Shown here: positions 1 through 10,800 of the stretch, in pieces | Position numbering within the stretch: position 1 is the stretch's first letter | Layout of the letters: every line of letters starts with the position of its first letter | Assembly (NCBI GenBank): GCA_029204225.1 | Contig: MU835777.1 | Coordinates: 1-36,414, forward strand | Direction of reading: 5' to 3' | From: Diphasiastrum complanatum | Taxonomy: Eukaryota > Streptophyta > Lycopodiopsida > Lycopodiales > Lycopodiaceae | Length of the DNA: 36,414 nt | Notes under the pieces: generated by a model | Seen by the model: only the letters and a program-made list of their open reading frames with translations | The model's database searches: none | What the model was told of the DNA's origin: nothing | Program-made: the position numbers and the translations under genes

Positions 1-170
1 GTGTGTGTGTGCGTTGGGGGGGGAGTAAATATTAATATATTTACTTTTAATGGAATGGAGGCACCCCCTTGTTTATATATCTACACACACACACACACAC
101 ATTTTAGCCCTTTTTTTTTTTTAGGGGCATGGAGAGACCTCCCTCCCTCTATGGGTGGTTGGTCGGCCTG

Positions 171-255
<85 letters not shown>

Positions 256-282
256 AGGGCCCGTGAGAAAGAGAGAAGGTGA
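1..282. repeat. GT/AC and (GA)n microsatellite block
   Basis: A short GT run opens the window, an AC run sits near 84-101, and a nearly pure (GA)n tract covers about 172-252 with one GT interruption near 210. Open frames across this block are low-complexity Arg-Glu translations of the repeat and are not genes. Confidence 0.95.
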
Positions 283-348
283 AAAAAGAACTCTAGACTC
301 TATACTTCATACAATATATCTCATCCACAAAAGATTTTTTATATGGAG

Positions 349-522
349 ATGTGTGTGTGTGCGCGCAGTGCGCGCACACACGCCATTCGTTGTGTCAGGG
401 TCACACACACACAACGAACACGCGCGCACACACACACACTCTCTCTCTCTCTCTCACTCTCTCTCTCACTCACTCACTCACTCACTCACTCACACGTGTG
501 CATGTGCGTGCATGCATGTGTG
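349..522. repeat. Compound GT/GC/AC/CT microsatellite
   Basis: GT and GC runs, then AC, then CT with CTCA units, then GT again. At 355-366 and 370-381 the alternating purine-pyrimidine runs form a perfect 12-bp inverted repeat with a 3-nt loop. Such alternating tracts are prone to hairpins and Z-DNA. Predicted proteins here are repeat translations. Confidence 0.93.
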
Positions 523-534
523 TTCCAAATCCGA

Positions 535-655
535 AGTCGATTAGTAGGAGAATGATCCAACATCTTTGTTATTGTAGAAATGTACAAAACACCGAAGGTG
601 TTTTGTACATTTCTACAATAACAAAGATGTTGGATCATTCTCCTACTAATCGACT
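535..655. repeat. Perfect 59-bp-arm hairpin containing a Copia LTR start
   Basis: Positions 535-593 are the exact reverse complement of 597-655, with only GAA (594-596) between them. The outer 28 bp of each arm (535-562 inverted, 628-655 direct) match the beginning of the LTR of the Copia family found at 11456. The inner 31 bp are not LTR. It is therefore an inverted duplication of an LTR edge plus adjoining DNA. The lack of any mismatch suggests a recent fold-back event or correction between the arms. A transcript through it would form a long perfect double-stranded stem. Confidence 0.95.
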
Positions 656-1045
656 AATTGACATTTTAATCTTCGTCCAATTTTTATCCAGACCTGCAGC
701 ATTTTTCGTGTTTTTACACAGTCTGCATAACTACTCGAAAATAGCTCACAGTGTCGACATTTTCGAGATTTTTATCTTTCAGCATTTTCTTTTACTTCGG
801 CTTTTTTGTAAAATGCCAGATGCCTCAAATGTTAAGGAAATAACTTTGGTAAAGACCTTCGCATATTTCGCATAACAGTTTACGTCAAAATCTGAACACA
901 GACTATTTGTGACCAAAGCCATCGACTTGCCTTTTTAATAACAAGTAATTTTTGAAAAGTCCTAACTGGATGGATGCCAACACATCACATCCAACTAGAT
1001 GACGCATTTGACAACCTCATACTATGAATAGCCGCTATTTGGCAC
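628..1045 (+). mobile_element. Copia family-A LTR relic
   Basis: This stretch aligns by eye along its length with the 5' LTR at 11456-11905. Both begin TGTTGGAT, share the segment around the CAGACCTGCAG motif, and share the AACTGGATGGATGCCA segment near the end. The region corresponding to the TATA box reads TATGAATAG here against TATAAATAG in the other copy. No gag or pol follows, so it is a solo or truncated LTR. The left edge is involved in the 59-bp hairpin. Confidence 0.85.
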
Positions 1046-2850
1046 GTGTGACAAGCCACATCATGACCATCTAACTATTTACAAGTCATGTGACCAAAAC
1101 TAGTCAAGCTAGAATTGTGGTCTATTCCAATGGAGAGCATGGAAGATGGCCTTTCCTCTAGCTACAAATCACAAAAAACTGCACAAATAGCACCTTTCCT
1201 ATCACATAAACCACAACTATCTAATATTTACACAAACTCACACATCCACCACCTACTAACTACCACAACCACCTACTAACTACCACAAATCAATAACATT
1301 CATCACCATACTAACCAACTACTTTCTGACACAAGATTAAGCATCTTAACATTCAATGGGAGCTATAGAAATCTTAGTAACATAGAGATGAGATAGAAAC
1401 ACAAAAGCAAGATAAAAACAACCATACACCAAAATAGAATAGTTGAGGACCCTAAATGGCAATGTTTGCTTCTCATACATTAAGGATTTTATTTACAAAA
1501 AAAAAGATTCCCTTTATAGTATACCAAATGGAGCCCCTTCCCACTTCTACTTATGGGATTAAGTCATACAAGATAGAATGTTTAACTTGGGAAACTTTTA
1601 AACCTTATAAATTTAATAGTCTTAACCTTTTAGCTTTTCAAAATTGTTTTGCTTGTCCTATGCTTTGGCATCACAAGTTGGGCTAACACATGCAGGAGGA
1701 TGTCATACTCGGGTCATTTTCTAAAATATTAAAGATAGACATTTCAAGTTGGACTTATATGCACATGATGCAATACTTGGGCCATTTTTCCCACAAAAAT
1801 GTGATGACTCGATAGGCCATTCCGTTTAAGGTGCGACTTTCATTCCTTGAGCCTTGTATTCCAATCCCCACATCTTCTGTCCTTTTGTGAACATAGCTTG
1901 TCAACTTCACCATGAATCTACATGCTTCCAAGCTTGTGAAGCATGAATAATGTAATTCAAAATAGTCCAAGATAGCATAGGATTGTTTCAATTTAGCATA
2001 CTCATTATATAATACTCATCATGATTTGAACAATCTCTCCCTCTATAATGCCATGTGCAATACAAGACAATTGTTTATTCAAGTCTTTTACTCTCAAAAC
2101 AAAAGATTTTGCATCTTGAATCAACCAACACAAAACTAGTGGCTTGAAACTTGGAATATTGATGAAAATTTGATCTTACAAGATCAAAGCACAAAAGCAA
2201 AAGGCAAGATTTGACCTAACCACTCTCAAAGCACTCAAATAGGTGTCCTCACTCCTTCGATAGGGGTAGATTAGATCAAAGTACTCATCAATCATCACAA
2301 TTTAAGCTAGAAATCAAGCAAGCATGGCAATACTACCAATCCTTATGCAGATTACTTAAAGCACATCAATCAGTCTAAAGTGGCCTAATTTCTAAGCAAA
2401 AGATGCCCTACTTAAACTTCCTAAAATTCAAGACTCGGACTTCCAAAGACTAGTTGTTGACTAGCTTTCTAGACAAGAGCTCAAAGATTGTTGATTGAGA
2501 AAGATATCTCAGAGCTTTCTCAAAATTTTGCAACACGAGACATTCTTTATCATATAGCCCAAGATAAACAATGCCTCAATTCAATGCATAATAGCTATCA
2601 AAAAACAATGTCAATTGAAAGCTTGTCATGGTGTCGTACCGAGTGTATACGAATTACATTTGGGCTACAAGGACATAGTCCCAAATAAAGAGAGCATCGT
2701 GACGATTGTCATGTAAAAGTTAACTCAAACTCTATGACAAATTTTCTTAGTAATGGAATTTCTTGTGTAGTAGTATTTAAATAATCTTTTTGTTGTCTAG
2801 GGAGACACAATGTCTATCTGGATCGGGACTAGAGTTAGCACTTTAGTCAT
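1046..2850. other. Unrecognised AT-rich stretch
   Basis: Nothing convincing in either strand. Short open frames, such as one near 1456-1686 containing a CPMLWHHKLG string, vaguely recall the Copia GAG-pre-integrase motif, but the following sequence does not support it. A short imperfect repeat of a CCACCTACTAAC phrase occurs near 1247-1280. Confidence 0.5.
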
Positions 2851-2855
2851 AATTG

Positions 2856-3080
2856 TGTAGGAACTCTCTGTTAGAAATTACTAAGTCGAATCTTTCTAAA
2901 GAATTTGACATGACAGATCTAGGACCAATCCACTATTTACTTGCCATTCAGATCCTTTGTGATCAAACCAAGAAGACATTTTTTTCTAAGCCAAGAGAGG
3001 TATTTGCAAAACATCCTGGAAAAATTCAGAATGCTCAAATAGAAGCCAATTGATTTGCCAATGTACTCCATGATTGTGGT
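2856..3080 (+). pseudogene. Copia reverse-transcriptase C-terminal fragment
   Basis: The frame contains SNLSKEFDMTDLGPIHYLLA, which matches the segment after the YVDD active site in Copia RT (consensus K..F.M.DLG...YFLGI). After a frameshift near 2985 another frame continues with ILEKFRMLK, matching the 'LL.+F.M' block that follows in intact elements. No catalytic YVDD, integrase or LTR is visible nearby, so this is an isolated, broken piece of pol about 70 codons long. It is in the same orientation as the LTR relic at 628 but separated by unrecognised DNA, so they need not belong together. Confidence 0.75.
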
Positions 3081-3399
3081 ACTTTTATTTTATTTTATTA
3101 ATGATATAAATATCCATTTATTGGAGTATGGTAAGCAAATTTCCCAAGGATATGTGTTAGTCTAACGTCAACAGTCTACACCTCCCTGTTCTATGACAAT
3201 GTTATCCATCTCATGGCATTTTCTAGATTGCTTCAAAGCTATAAATGAAGCCTGAAAACCCATACCCACAATCACAAAATTTATATTTCTATTTTGATTT
3301 TAAATAATGTAAAGTTATAGATCTTGGAACTTTTTATGCAAAAGATTCAACTTTTCTTATTGGCCATACTCTAAATGAGTTAGCAAGTTCTATGGACTA

Positions 3400-3500
3400 G
3401 GTATTCGTGATGCGGAGATGGGCTACCGGCTGTAGCACTCTGAGCCGTTGAGCGGCAAGGGTGGCTACAACATGTAGCCCACCGTTGGATCACGAATACC
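3400..3500. repeat. MITE-like 101-bp imperfect inverted repeat
   Basis: The ends GGTATTCGTGAT (3400-3411) and ATCACGAATACC (3489-3500) are exact inverted repeats. The interior folds further: GGGCTAC and GTAGCC blocks pair, and a GCCG/CGGC core sits at the centre, giving two imperfect arms of about 50 bp. It is non-coding and the size of a small MITE. I cannot see a convincing target-site duplication, so the superfamily is unassigned. Confidence 0.65.
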
Positions 3501-3527
3501 AAACATAGCAGTTGTGATCCAACGGTG
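3480..3527. repeat. 14-bp inverted repeat overlapping the MITE edge
   Basis: CACCGTTGGATCAC (3480-3493) and GTGATCCAACGGTG (3514-3527) are perfect reverse complements across a 20-bp spacer. The left arm lies in the 101-bp inverted repeat and the right arm in the neighbouring 130-bp one, so the two share sequence. Confidence 0.8.
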
Positions 3528-3631
3528 CAGATTAAAGACGTTTCAAAATCTTTGCTATCTCAGAATCTGCCTCTTCTTAGCCAACCGGATGATGCCATGT
3601 GTCCAATATGACTCCTCACAACTGCTATGTT
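3502..3631. repeat. Second MITE-like unit with 16-bp terminal inverted repeats
   Basis: AACATAGCAGTTGTGA (3502-3517) and TCACAACTGCTATGTT (3616-3631) are perfect inverted repeats enclosing about 98 bp with no coding potential. It abuts the 3400-3500 unit, leaving one base between them. Size and terminal repeats fit a MITE; no clear target duplication was seen. Confidence 0.6.
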
Positions 3632-3802
3632 GTTGTGTTTTTTTGTCATCCCGCTCTTACTTTTCCAAATATGGTTATGGGCCCATGAATGCTATTCCGT
3701 TCATGCAAGATGAACCACATCTTCAGGTCACCAACTAAAACTTGACCATTGTCTACTAGTGACCAAGGAAACATTTCTTGAAATCAATCACATTGACTTC
3801 TT

Positions 3803-3865
<63 letters not shown>

Positions 3866-5838
3866 GCCAACAACCACCTATAATGCCTTTGTTCTCCAAA
3901 CATCACCCTTGGAAGCTCGGGTGATTTAGAAATTCAATGGTGAAAATTCCCATGTGAAATCTAAAGATGCAAATGATGTTTATTAAGAGAGGTGTTTCGG
4001 AGATACCAAATGGTGATGAAGAAAAACTAAAAATTTTGCAAGAAGCAAGCGAGTAGATTAGAAAAGGTAACCTTGCTCCAAAGTTTGCTAGATTCCCTAT
4101 GGTCAATTTGCCTCCATCTTTGGAAGCAATGCCAAATTCATAACATTGCAAGTCTCAAGGCAGCCTTTCTTCAAGAAGATCTCCAACATAAAGACCTACA
4201 TGAAGACCGACATCTTTGATAACATCAGTCCTATGTGTTTGTTTTCTTGGCATTTCCTAGGCTGAATATTGTAAGGTATAAAGGAAGCCCACTATGGCAG
4301 GCTTGAGACACCAAAGGCCACACCAGCATTCTCAGATAATATGGACTTCTAGTTTCATTTACATAATGTAGAACTGCAGATGTGGAGTTCAACTCTACGG
4401 CAAAGATTGTACTTAATTTTTTTACGGCCGTCAGTTAGCAACTTCTATGTTGCTGTGTATTTTATCGTCCTACTACTTTCTCAGCACCAGTGTTCAATGT
4501 CATGCATTCAAATATTTTGCAAAATAATGGTACCTTGGCAATAGAAGCAATGGGTGTGGCTGTGTGATACTGCAATCTGTTTCTTACCATGCAGCTTCTC
4601 TCTCTCTGTTCAACCGGTAAAGCTGCGCCGTAAGGAGCAGCCATTTCTTCATGACAGTACAAGCATTAAACTAATTCTAGTTACACAGACTGCACAAACT
4701 GTGAATTGCAGGCTGTTTCTGATCAACAAAAGCAGTTCAAGTGCATCAAAATCGTCTGGAAGATCCGAGAAAATTTGATTTTTGCTATAACTCCAGCACG
4801 GTATTGTATTACGAGGGTGGTTAATTTGTTGTTCTTCTCCTTTGAATCACAAGCACAATCTAAACAAAAACTTTAAAAAGCCAGTTAACATCGCGTTTTC
4901 TCAAGACGGATATACTAGCTTTGGTGCAAAAGAACATTTTGTCCCGTAAAAAGCGTAATCGCCTTAAGACGTCTTCACAATTGTAAGTTAATTTCCATGA
5001 CAGCATAATCTTAGTTACATACTAATCTCTGAAGACTTTCTTCAAGTTTTATTTAGTCGGTACTCTAGAAAGTCACCAGTATTCGTAACTTTCATTATCT
5101 AAGTTAGATGGATATGTGTGGCCCTTCGTCCGTTGTGGTATCCAGGCAGATCAAAATTTCTTTGCATTCTGATTTCAAAAATATTGTCGATAAAAGTGGT
5201 GTACTGGAATGCATCCTCTTATGATAATATTGAGGTTCTCAAATAGCTCTTTCTGTACATACGTAATAAGAATTAGAGCTGCCACCAAACAAGTAGCACG
5301 TTTTGATCTGTGGCATCAGAATTTAGTTGACATGAAAACATTTCGGATTCAAAACTTTCATTTTTTATCATGGTACATTACATGATGATCAACTCACTCC
5401 TTTTTCCACCTAGTTAATACGCGTGGGCGTATTTTGTTACCACCAAAAGCAGCACATACCAACATAATCCTAATTGCTAAGAGGGTTGCCAAACAGCATT
5501 AACGCTGAAGCTTCTTATTATTCTGCAGACAAATCATGGTTCCTAAGGTCAAATTTTATAGAAGCCTCTGCTTTATATACAGGCCTTCAGTCAGCTACAA
5601 CGAATGACTTCCTTCACGTGCTTGCTAGAGATGTTGAAAATACAGCGATATCTAAATCACCAGGCATTTGACTTTTTTCTTATGAGATATGATTTGCCTA
5701 CTCTAGAAGGAAATTTTTTGAAGTCATGTACTTTTCTTTCAGTCTCATCCTTGTGACAGCTTGCTTTGATACGTTTTACCAGTTCCAAACATTGGTTGGA
5801 TTCTGATGAAGCAAGAGAGCGTTCTTTCTGCCCCAAGA
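3632..5838. other. Non-coding stretch with (CT)n tract
   Basis: A pure (CT)n microsatellite lies at about 3806-3862. The rest has no recognisable element protein, RNA gene or host exon. The part below 5838 should include the 3' untranslated region of the minus-strand DUF506 gene, but its end cannot be placed. Short open frames (for example 5474-5671 plus) resemble nothing I know. Confidence 0.55.
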
Positions 5839-7310
5839 TTAGATGCGGATTTGAATGCCCTTGAAAAGAGATGATGATATGTCATAAAGTTTCCTATCGC
5901 AGGGTGTTAGCCATTTAGCGCACATGTAGTCGAGCGTTCTCCAAGGAGGAAGATGCATAGAATTCTGCTTTAAAGAGTACTTTGCGGCTTCTGACATAAT
6001 GCATAAAATTTCTTCAAGTTTTTTACAAGGCCCCACAAAAATCATCGGTAGTAGCTTCAAGGCTGCCAAATAGTGCTGTGTAGGCCTTGCTATCTCGAAC
6101 TGAGATTGAAAATCCAAGTCAATCACGATACGATCCCCAGGTTCATATCCGTCGTCTGATATGACATCAATGTACTCATACTCACCTGTGGCAATTAGAA
6201 ACACAGACAGCTCAATGCGATAAACTTCATAAAGCCTGTAATATGCCAAAAAGGTGTTCTATAAGTTGGTTATCATTTAAGCAGCATCAACGGTCCAGAA
6301 GAACTTGTAGGTAAATACCAAATCAATCAAAGCTTACATAAATAGCCTTCTTTGAGAAGTATATCATCAAATTAGAAATAAGCTTTTCCGTCCGAAACCA
6401 GTACGTTTTTTACAATTTTGTCTAAAAAGGGACATTCAGATGGATATAATCCTACATAGAAAAGATCTCACCTCCAAGCAATTTCCCGGAATTCTGCCAT
6501 TTGATATCGCATATTGCTGCGTTGTACCTCAAAGATCTCAGGTGATGAGCCACAAAACTCCGCACACAGCCTCCTTTACACTCAGTATTCTCAACTTTGC
6601 AAGCGATATCTTTCGCGTTATGCGTTGATAAGACTACTTCGACCACTGATTTTATGTCCCTTTCAAATGAGTTGAATGCTGAAGTTAAAGCCTGCACTAC
6701 CAGGAGTATAGTTAGTACTCCAGGCAGTATGACCTGACTTTGTAGGGCGAACATGCTTGGCTCTTGTTTTAATAGCAGCTGCAGAAAGAAAATGTCGACG
6801 AAGTACAAAATACTAATTAAAGATCCCTTCTTACGGTTGATTCGTAAAATAATGTTCAAAAACACAAAAGGGATCGACTACCTGCAAATTATTACAGAGC
6901 ATCTCCGGACTCGGAGAAATATTGTCCGATTCATTGCTATCATAATGTTCACAGCCGCAGCTACCATTTTCGATAAAATCATGCACCATGGTTGCCAAAT
7001 CTTTGTCACCATCTCCGTTTTCTATGTTAAACTGCTTTGGACATGACTTTGAGTTCACGGGCCATTTATACGAATGGAAGCCTCTGCACTCATCCTCCTT
7101 GATGTGCATCATCCATGAAGCTTGAGAATAGGAGGGCTTGCATGTTTTATGCTTGGTCGGAACGAGAGGGCACGGTTGTGCTTTGGGAGGCTGCACTGAA
7201 TCCGAGCTTGTAATTCTATCTAGTGTTTCATGATCTGTAGTAAGAAGAAAAAAATAACTCAGATGTGTTTCGATGCTAGCAGTCGAACGCTGATAAGAAA
7301 GGCCTGGCAT
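5839..7310 (-). CDS. DUF506 family protein (PDDEXK-like), three exons
   Basis: Exons on the minus strand: 7310-6882, 6691-6472 and 6185-5839. Introns are 6881-6692 (GTAGTC...TGCAG) and 6471-6186 (GTGAGA...CACAG), with phases 0 and 1 consistent. The product is about 331 residues, usual for plant DUF506 (PF04720). Exon 1 carries DLATMVHDFIEN followed by a Cys/acidic stretch, the family's N-terminal block. Exon 2 has GGCVRSFVAHHLRSLRYNAA then CDIKW, the 'Lr..GydAaiCkskW' block. The exon 2/3 junction creates GGEYEYIDV, followed by VIDLDFQSQFEIARPT, LPMIFVG and HLPPWRTLDYMCAKWL. These are the family's most conserved motifs, in order. Members are predicted to have a PDDEXK nuclease-like fold; biochemical role is unsettled, and I claim none here. 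The first in-frame ATG of the contiguous exon is 7310, but a pyrimidine-rich acceptor at 7235 may mean translation starts in an upstream exon. It is the only apparently intact gene in the window. Confidence 0.85.
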
Positions 7311-8208
7311 TAATACAGATGACGCGGCTTACAATCTCTTTGAGAAGATACGAACGTCTGATGAACTATAGAGCAGGACTCAGCTAGATCCGCGGCGCTA
7401 CAATTACGATGTTTAGATAAAATCTCTCTCCTGCAGCAGGGATGCAAAATTCTAGGACATAGACGTGCACAGAAGCAAAGAACGGCAGCTATGCTGTGTA
7501 ATATAGTGCGCACTGATACGAGAACGCCACCACAGAAACCTTCAACTCCTGTAATATTGTTTCCGTTTCTGTGGAAAAGACATTTCCAATGGTAAAGCTG
7601 AGAAATGCCGTTGCACACTTGGAATTATTTATGGTCGGAATCTAAACATGATCATCACCGGAAGGTGTAAAGCTAGAAGCAAACCAAACCTTACAAGTTA
7701 CAGCAGACACTTCTTCCCCACGGATAATTCCAGAGGTGTCGATAGCAATATTTAGCACGAACACAAATGCTACATCATAGAAGTTGACCAATAAGTTTGT
7801 AAGAGCCTGCCCCCTACTGTAGGCCAGACAGCAACTTGCCTTTGCTTAGCTGCAACAACACCAACACCTTATTATCTTCCTAACACTTTCATATATTCCG
7901 TGATCAGTGATCAATCACAAGGATCAGATGAAGGAAAGGCATCAATCAGGCAACCATGGTCGATCATAAAGCAAATTAAACCAAACCGACCGATCAATCA
8001 ATCAGTCAATCAATCAATCCAATTAAGTAATGTACCATTTCCATCAGAGAAGGCGGCAGCAGCTGCACGCAGCATCGACGACGACGATGAGGCCCACGGG
8101 CAATGGCCATGATGGTCCCAAGACGAAAGCGCGATTGCATCTCCAGCAGTTACAAATCACAACGGCCATCGCCATGCATTTACTGCGCAGACACAGAGAC
8201 AGAGAGCA

Positions 8209-8212
<4 letters not shown>
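7311..8212. other. Upstream region of the DUF506 gene
   Basis: This should hold the promoter, 5' UTR and possibly a 5' exon of the minus-strand gene. A minus-strand open frame runs 7624-7310 without any ATG. A GTAAGC donor at 7332 and the acceptor at 7235 would splice it in phase to exon 1. No clear TATA box could be assigned. Around 7980-8030 there is an ATCAATCA/GTCAATCA short tandem motif, and 8045-8110 is GC-richer than its surroundings. Confidence 0.5.

Positions 8213-8214
<2 letters not shown>

Positions 8215-8253
<39 letters not shown>
8215..8253. repeat. (AG)n microsatellite
   Basis: Uninterrupted AG dinucleotides, immediately beside the T-rich tail of the SINE-like unit (read on the minus strand). 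Open frames crossing it are repeat translations. Confidence 0.95.
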
Positions 8254-8254
<1 letters not shown>

Positions 8255-8264
8255 GGACAAAAAA

Positions 8265-8370
8265 AAGGGAACAAAAAAACCACCCCACCCAAGTCAAGAC
8301 CCACCCGGGTTCGAACCCGGGGTGGGGGGGCGTCCGTGACCACTTGAATCCGTGACCGTGGTCCCCCTCC
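8265..8370 (-). mobile_element. SINE-like unit with tRNA B box
   Basis: GGTTCGAACCC at 8308-8318 is a perfect RNA polymerase III B box (GGTTCGANNCC). On the minus strand it is preceded about 30 bp upstream by GGATTCAAGTGG, which resembles an A box, and is followed by T-runs (8272-8279 region) that could act as a Pol III terminator or T-rich SINE tail next to the AG microsatellite. No acceptor stem or anticodon arm can be folded, so it is not a tRNA gene. The 18-bp core CCCGGGTTCGAACCCGGG is a perfect palindrome, so the B box reads on both strands and orientation rests on the A-box-like sequence. Target duplications were not found. Confidence 0.4.
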
Positions 8371-8660
8371 GAGCTTCGGGATACGTGGCGGGCAGCGAGA
8401 GGTGAAGGGTTGGGGGCCTGGCCCAGGGGGGGTAAAAGTACATGGGTTATGGCTAGTTTGAAGAAAGAGCGGGCGCTATCAGAAATGAAGAGGGTACAGA
8501 AAACTATTTGGGGGGCCTGGCCAATGAAGCTGCAGGAAAGTGGATCCGGCACATGGCCCTTGGCCCCAGTTGCCACGGATCCTGGCGTGCAGTCCTTTCT
8601 TTATCGCTATCTGTTTTGGGGGGCCCCCTTGGGCCCTCGCTCTCCCTCCCCTCCCTACTT
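8371..8660. other. GC-rich patch with repeated GGGGGCCTGGCC
   Basis: Clearly more GC-rich than the rest of the window. GGGGGCCTGGCC occurs near 8411 and again, with GGGGGGCCTGGCC, near 8510. GGATCCG and CGGATCC form an inverted pair around 8541-8581. No recognised protein results from the open frame 8410-8781. Confidence 0.6.
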
Positions 8661-8910
8661 TTCCTTTCTTGAAAATTATGGCCTCAACCCTCTCCAGATT
8701 TTTATTGTTCTTGAGGTGATGTTCTATAATTGCACGCCTTCAAAGACTTGGTCCTCTTGTTTCTTCTTCCTTTTATACTAATGGATAAAAACAAACAACA
8801 CTTACCTTTCTCAATGGGGTTATCATCATGTCAAAAACTTTTCACCATCCAGCCTCCTTTGTTCTCTTGGTCAAATGAAGGTTAAGTGTTATGCATTTTT
8901 TAGCGCTTTC

Positions 8911-9010
8911 CAAGGGACCTAGGGCATTCCCTCTTAACCAAGCCCTTCTTCTCTTTCTCCCAAGAGATCAAGGGCATTGCTTGTTAACCGAGCACTTATC
9001 TCTCTTTCTC
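8911..9010. repeat. 50-bp imperfect tandem duplication
   Basis: Unit 1 (8911-8960) and unit 2 (8961-9010) align without gaps, starting CAAGGGACCTAGGGCATT and CAAGAGATCAAGGGCATT and both ending in a CTCTTTCTC pyrimidine tract. They differ at roughly ten positions, so the duplication is not recent. Confidence 0.85.
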
Positions 9011-10800
9011 TTGTTTCAGTTCAAAGTAGTTGGTTTTTTTTCAACCAGCACGTGGCGCAATTCATTACCATCATGTGTTTTCATGGAAAAGGTACATCGA
9101 GTAGTCGACCGAGCCTAAACAAGCTAACACAAGGTTCCAAGATATGTCGATACCGTGCGACAACAAGGTCCAAGTCCACAGATGCATGGCAAGAATTTTA
9201 CTCATCCCCCCAACCTTGATGGTTTAGTCTTTTTCAATAGATTAAGGGCACTCGCTATCACCTCCTCAAATCCAATTGAGAAGTATACTCAAAGAATCGA
9301 TTGTACAGACCCATCAAGCATTACATTATAATGGTTTGGAGTAACATGCCACTTGCAAAAGCAAAGAATTTACTTCATACTTTTATAGCTTATTTTGTCC
9401 GCCATTCAAGGAAGATTGTAACTTCTTTTGAAACTTGTTGACAAGTGTATACATTTGTTGAGCAATATATTGTGGTATCGGTTGGTTATAGTATCAAAGT
9501 ATCAACTTTATTGATTGATGTGAACTGTAAGTGATGATCTAAGCTATTATTTATTGCACTATTCCTCATGTTAACTTCTAATAGACACAACTCATGATTT
9601 ATTTGGAGTTTGAAAAGGCTTTAGTGATTCTTCTAAAGCAACGAATGACTAATCACTTTTTCCAACATCACTCTATTCAAATAGCTCTTTTATGTAAAGA
9701 TTTGAAGTCATGTAAAACACAATTTGGTGCACAATATGAAGATGCCTTTTAATCATTGATTTATTGGAGAGCAACTATGGATTAGTTCTATTATTTATTT
9801 GAAAAATCAAAAAGTACTATCGATATCCAATAACTTTGTGTTTGGAGATTGAGCGTCTTAAATTTAATAGGACCCTCAAATTTCGTCTTCATAACATGTG
9901 TAAAGACCTACAAAAGATTTTTTTCTTCCAAATTGTGACTACTACAATCATGTGATTTGATGTGTTACTTGAATAAACTTCTTGTGATAAACATGAAAAG
10001 GTAATTTATTCAACAATGAATGCTAGCATAACTCATTGGGGTGTCTTGATTATTTGAATTGGTTGGAGCGTTGCATTTCAATTATATCCATGCATGCTCA
10101 CAGAGAAACAATAAGTACCTTACCAAGTTGATCTGAAGTTCAATCATTTAATAGGTGTTAAAGACTATAAGCTGATTATTTCTAGCAACTGCTTTCACCC
10201 AACACCCACATGTTGCCTTCATTTTTTATAAACTATAGGGATTCTTAGGTTATCTAATCAAGTCATGACGCTAAGTAGTACATGTGACACTGGTTGTTCC
10301 AACCCTCTAGTGCAAAGTACAGGTTTTGATATTTTTTTCAAAGGTGACTTATGGAGAATATCTATAGAAATAAGTGCAATTTTGTGGTCTCACTTGCTTT
10401 AACATAAAAAAAAGACTCTTTTGAAGTTGTCATTCAATCCCAAAATGATAGATCGTGCATAGTGATCTTGTTAGGGTTCACCTTTGTATTGTTGGTTAAC
10501 TATAATTCAAGATCGCATAAAGGCATTATATGCAAGCGACAACTTGTATTTTTATATCACGATCAAGGTTATTTCCCAGCTAGAATGAAATCACTTATAC
10601 ATTTCTACAATGGTGACCAAATGATAAAGCCATTTATACTAAAGGAGAAGTCCCTATAGAAGATTTTTTGATTGTGAATCCATGGAGCTATAATGATTTT
10701 CAAGCTGAAATTTTATGAACTTAAAAGATATATTGGATACAATTTGAAAATGATTGTTGTTGAAATGACGAGAGGAATCAGTCTTCAAAGCTAAATTTAA
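9011..10800. other. Unrecognised AT-rich stretch
   Basis: No domain, RNA gene or repeat that I can support. Stops are dense in all frames. It may be highly decayed gypsy DNA given the trace just downstream, but this is inference only. Confidence 0.5.

Noticed and set aside
535-655. MicroRNA gene
   Set aside because: The stem is perfect over 59 bp without the bulges of a miRNA precursor, the loop is only 3 nt, and it contains LTR sequence.
1-875. Long open frames through the microsatellite block
   Set aside because: They are translations of GA, CT and AC repeats or of the hairpin and LTR relic, with no protein motif.
1456-1686. GAG-pre-integrase fragment (CPMLWHHKLG)
   Set aside because: Only the LWH..LG string matches; the next residues and the neighbourhood do not.
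7310-7618. Minus-strand gene of 102 codons
   Set aside because: The frame has no ATG (its first codon is GTG), opens right after a TAA at 7625, and encodes nothing recognised. Kept only as a possible spliced exon.
8304-8321. tRNA gene
   Set aside because: Only the T-arm-like B box is present; no acceptor stem, D arm or anticodon arm can be formed.
8044-8343. Minus-strand proteins across the AG repeat
   Set aside because: Low-complexity Leu-Ser runs from the microsatellite; codon content is dominated by the repeat and SINE-like sequence.
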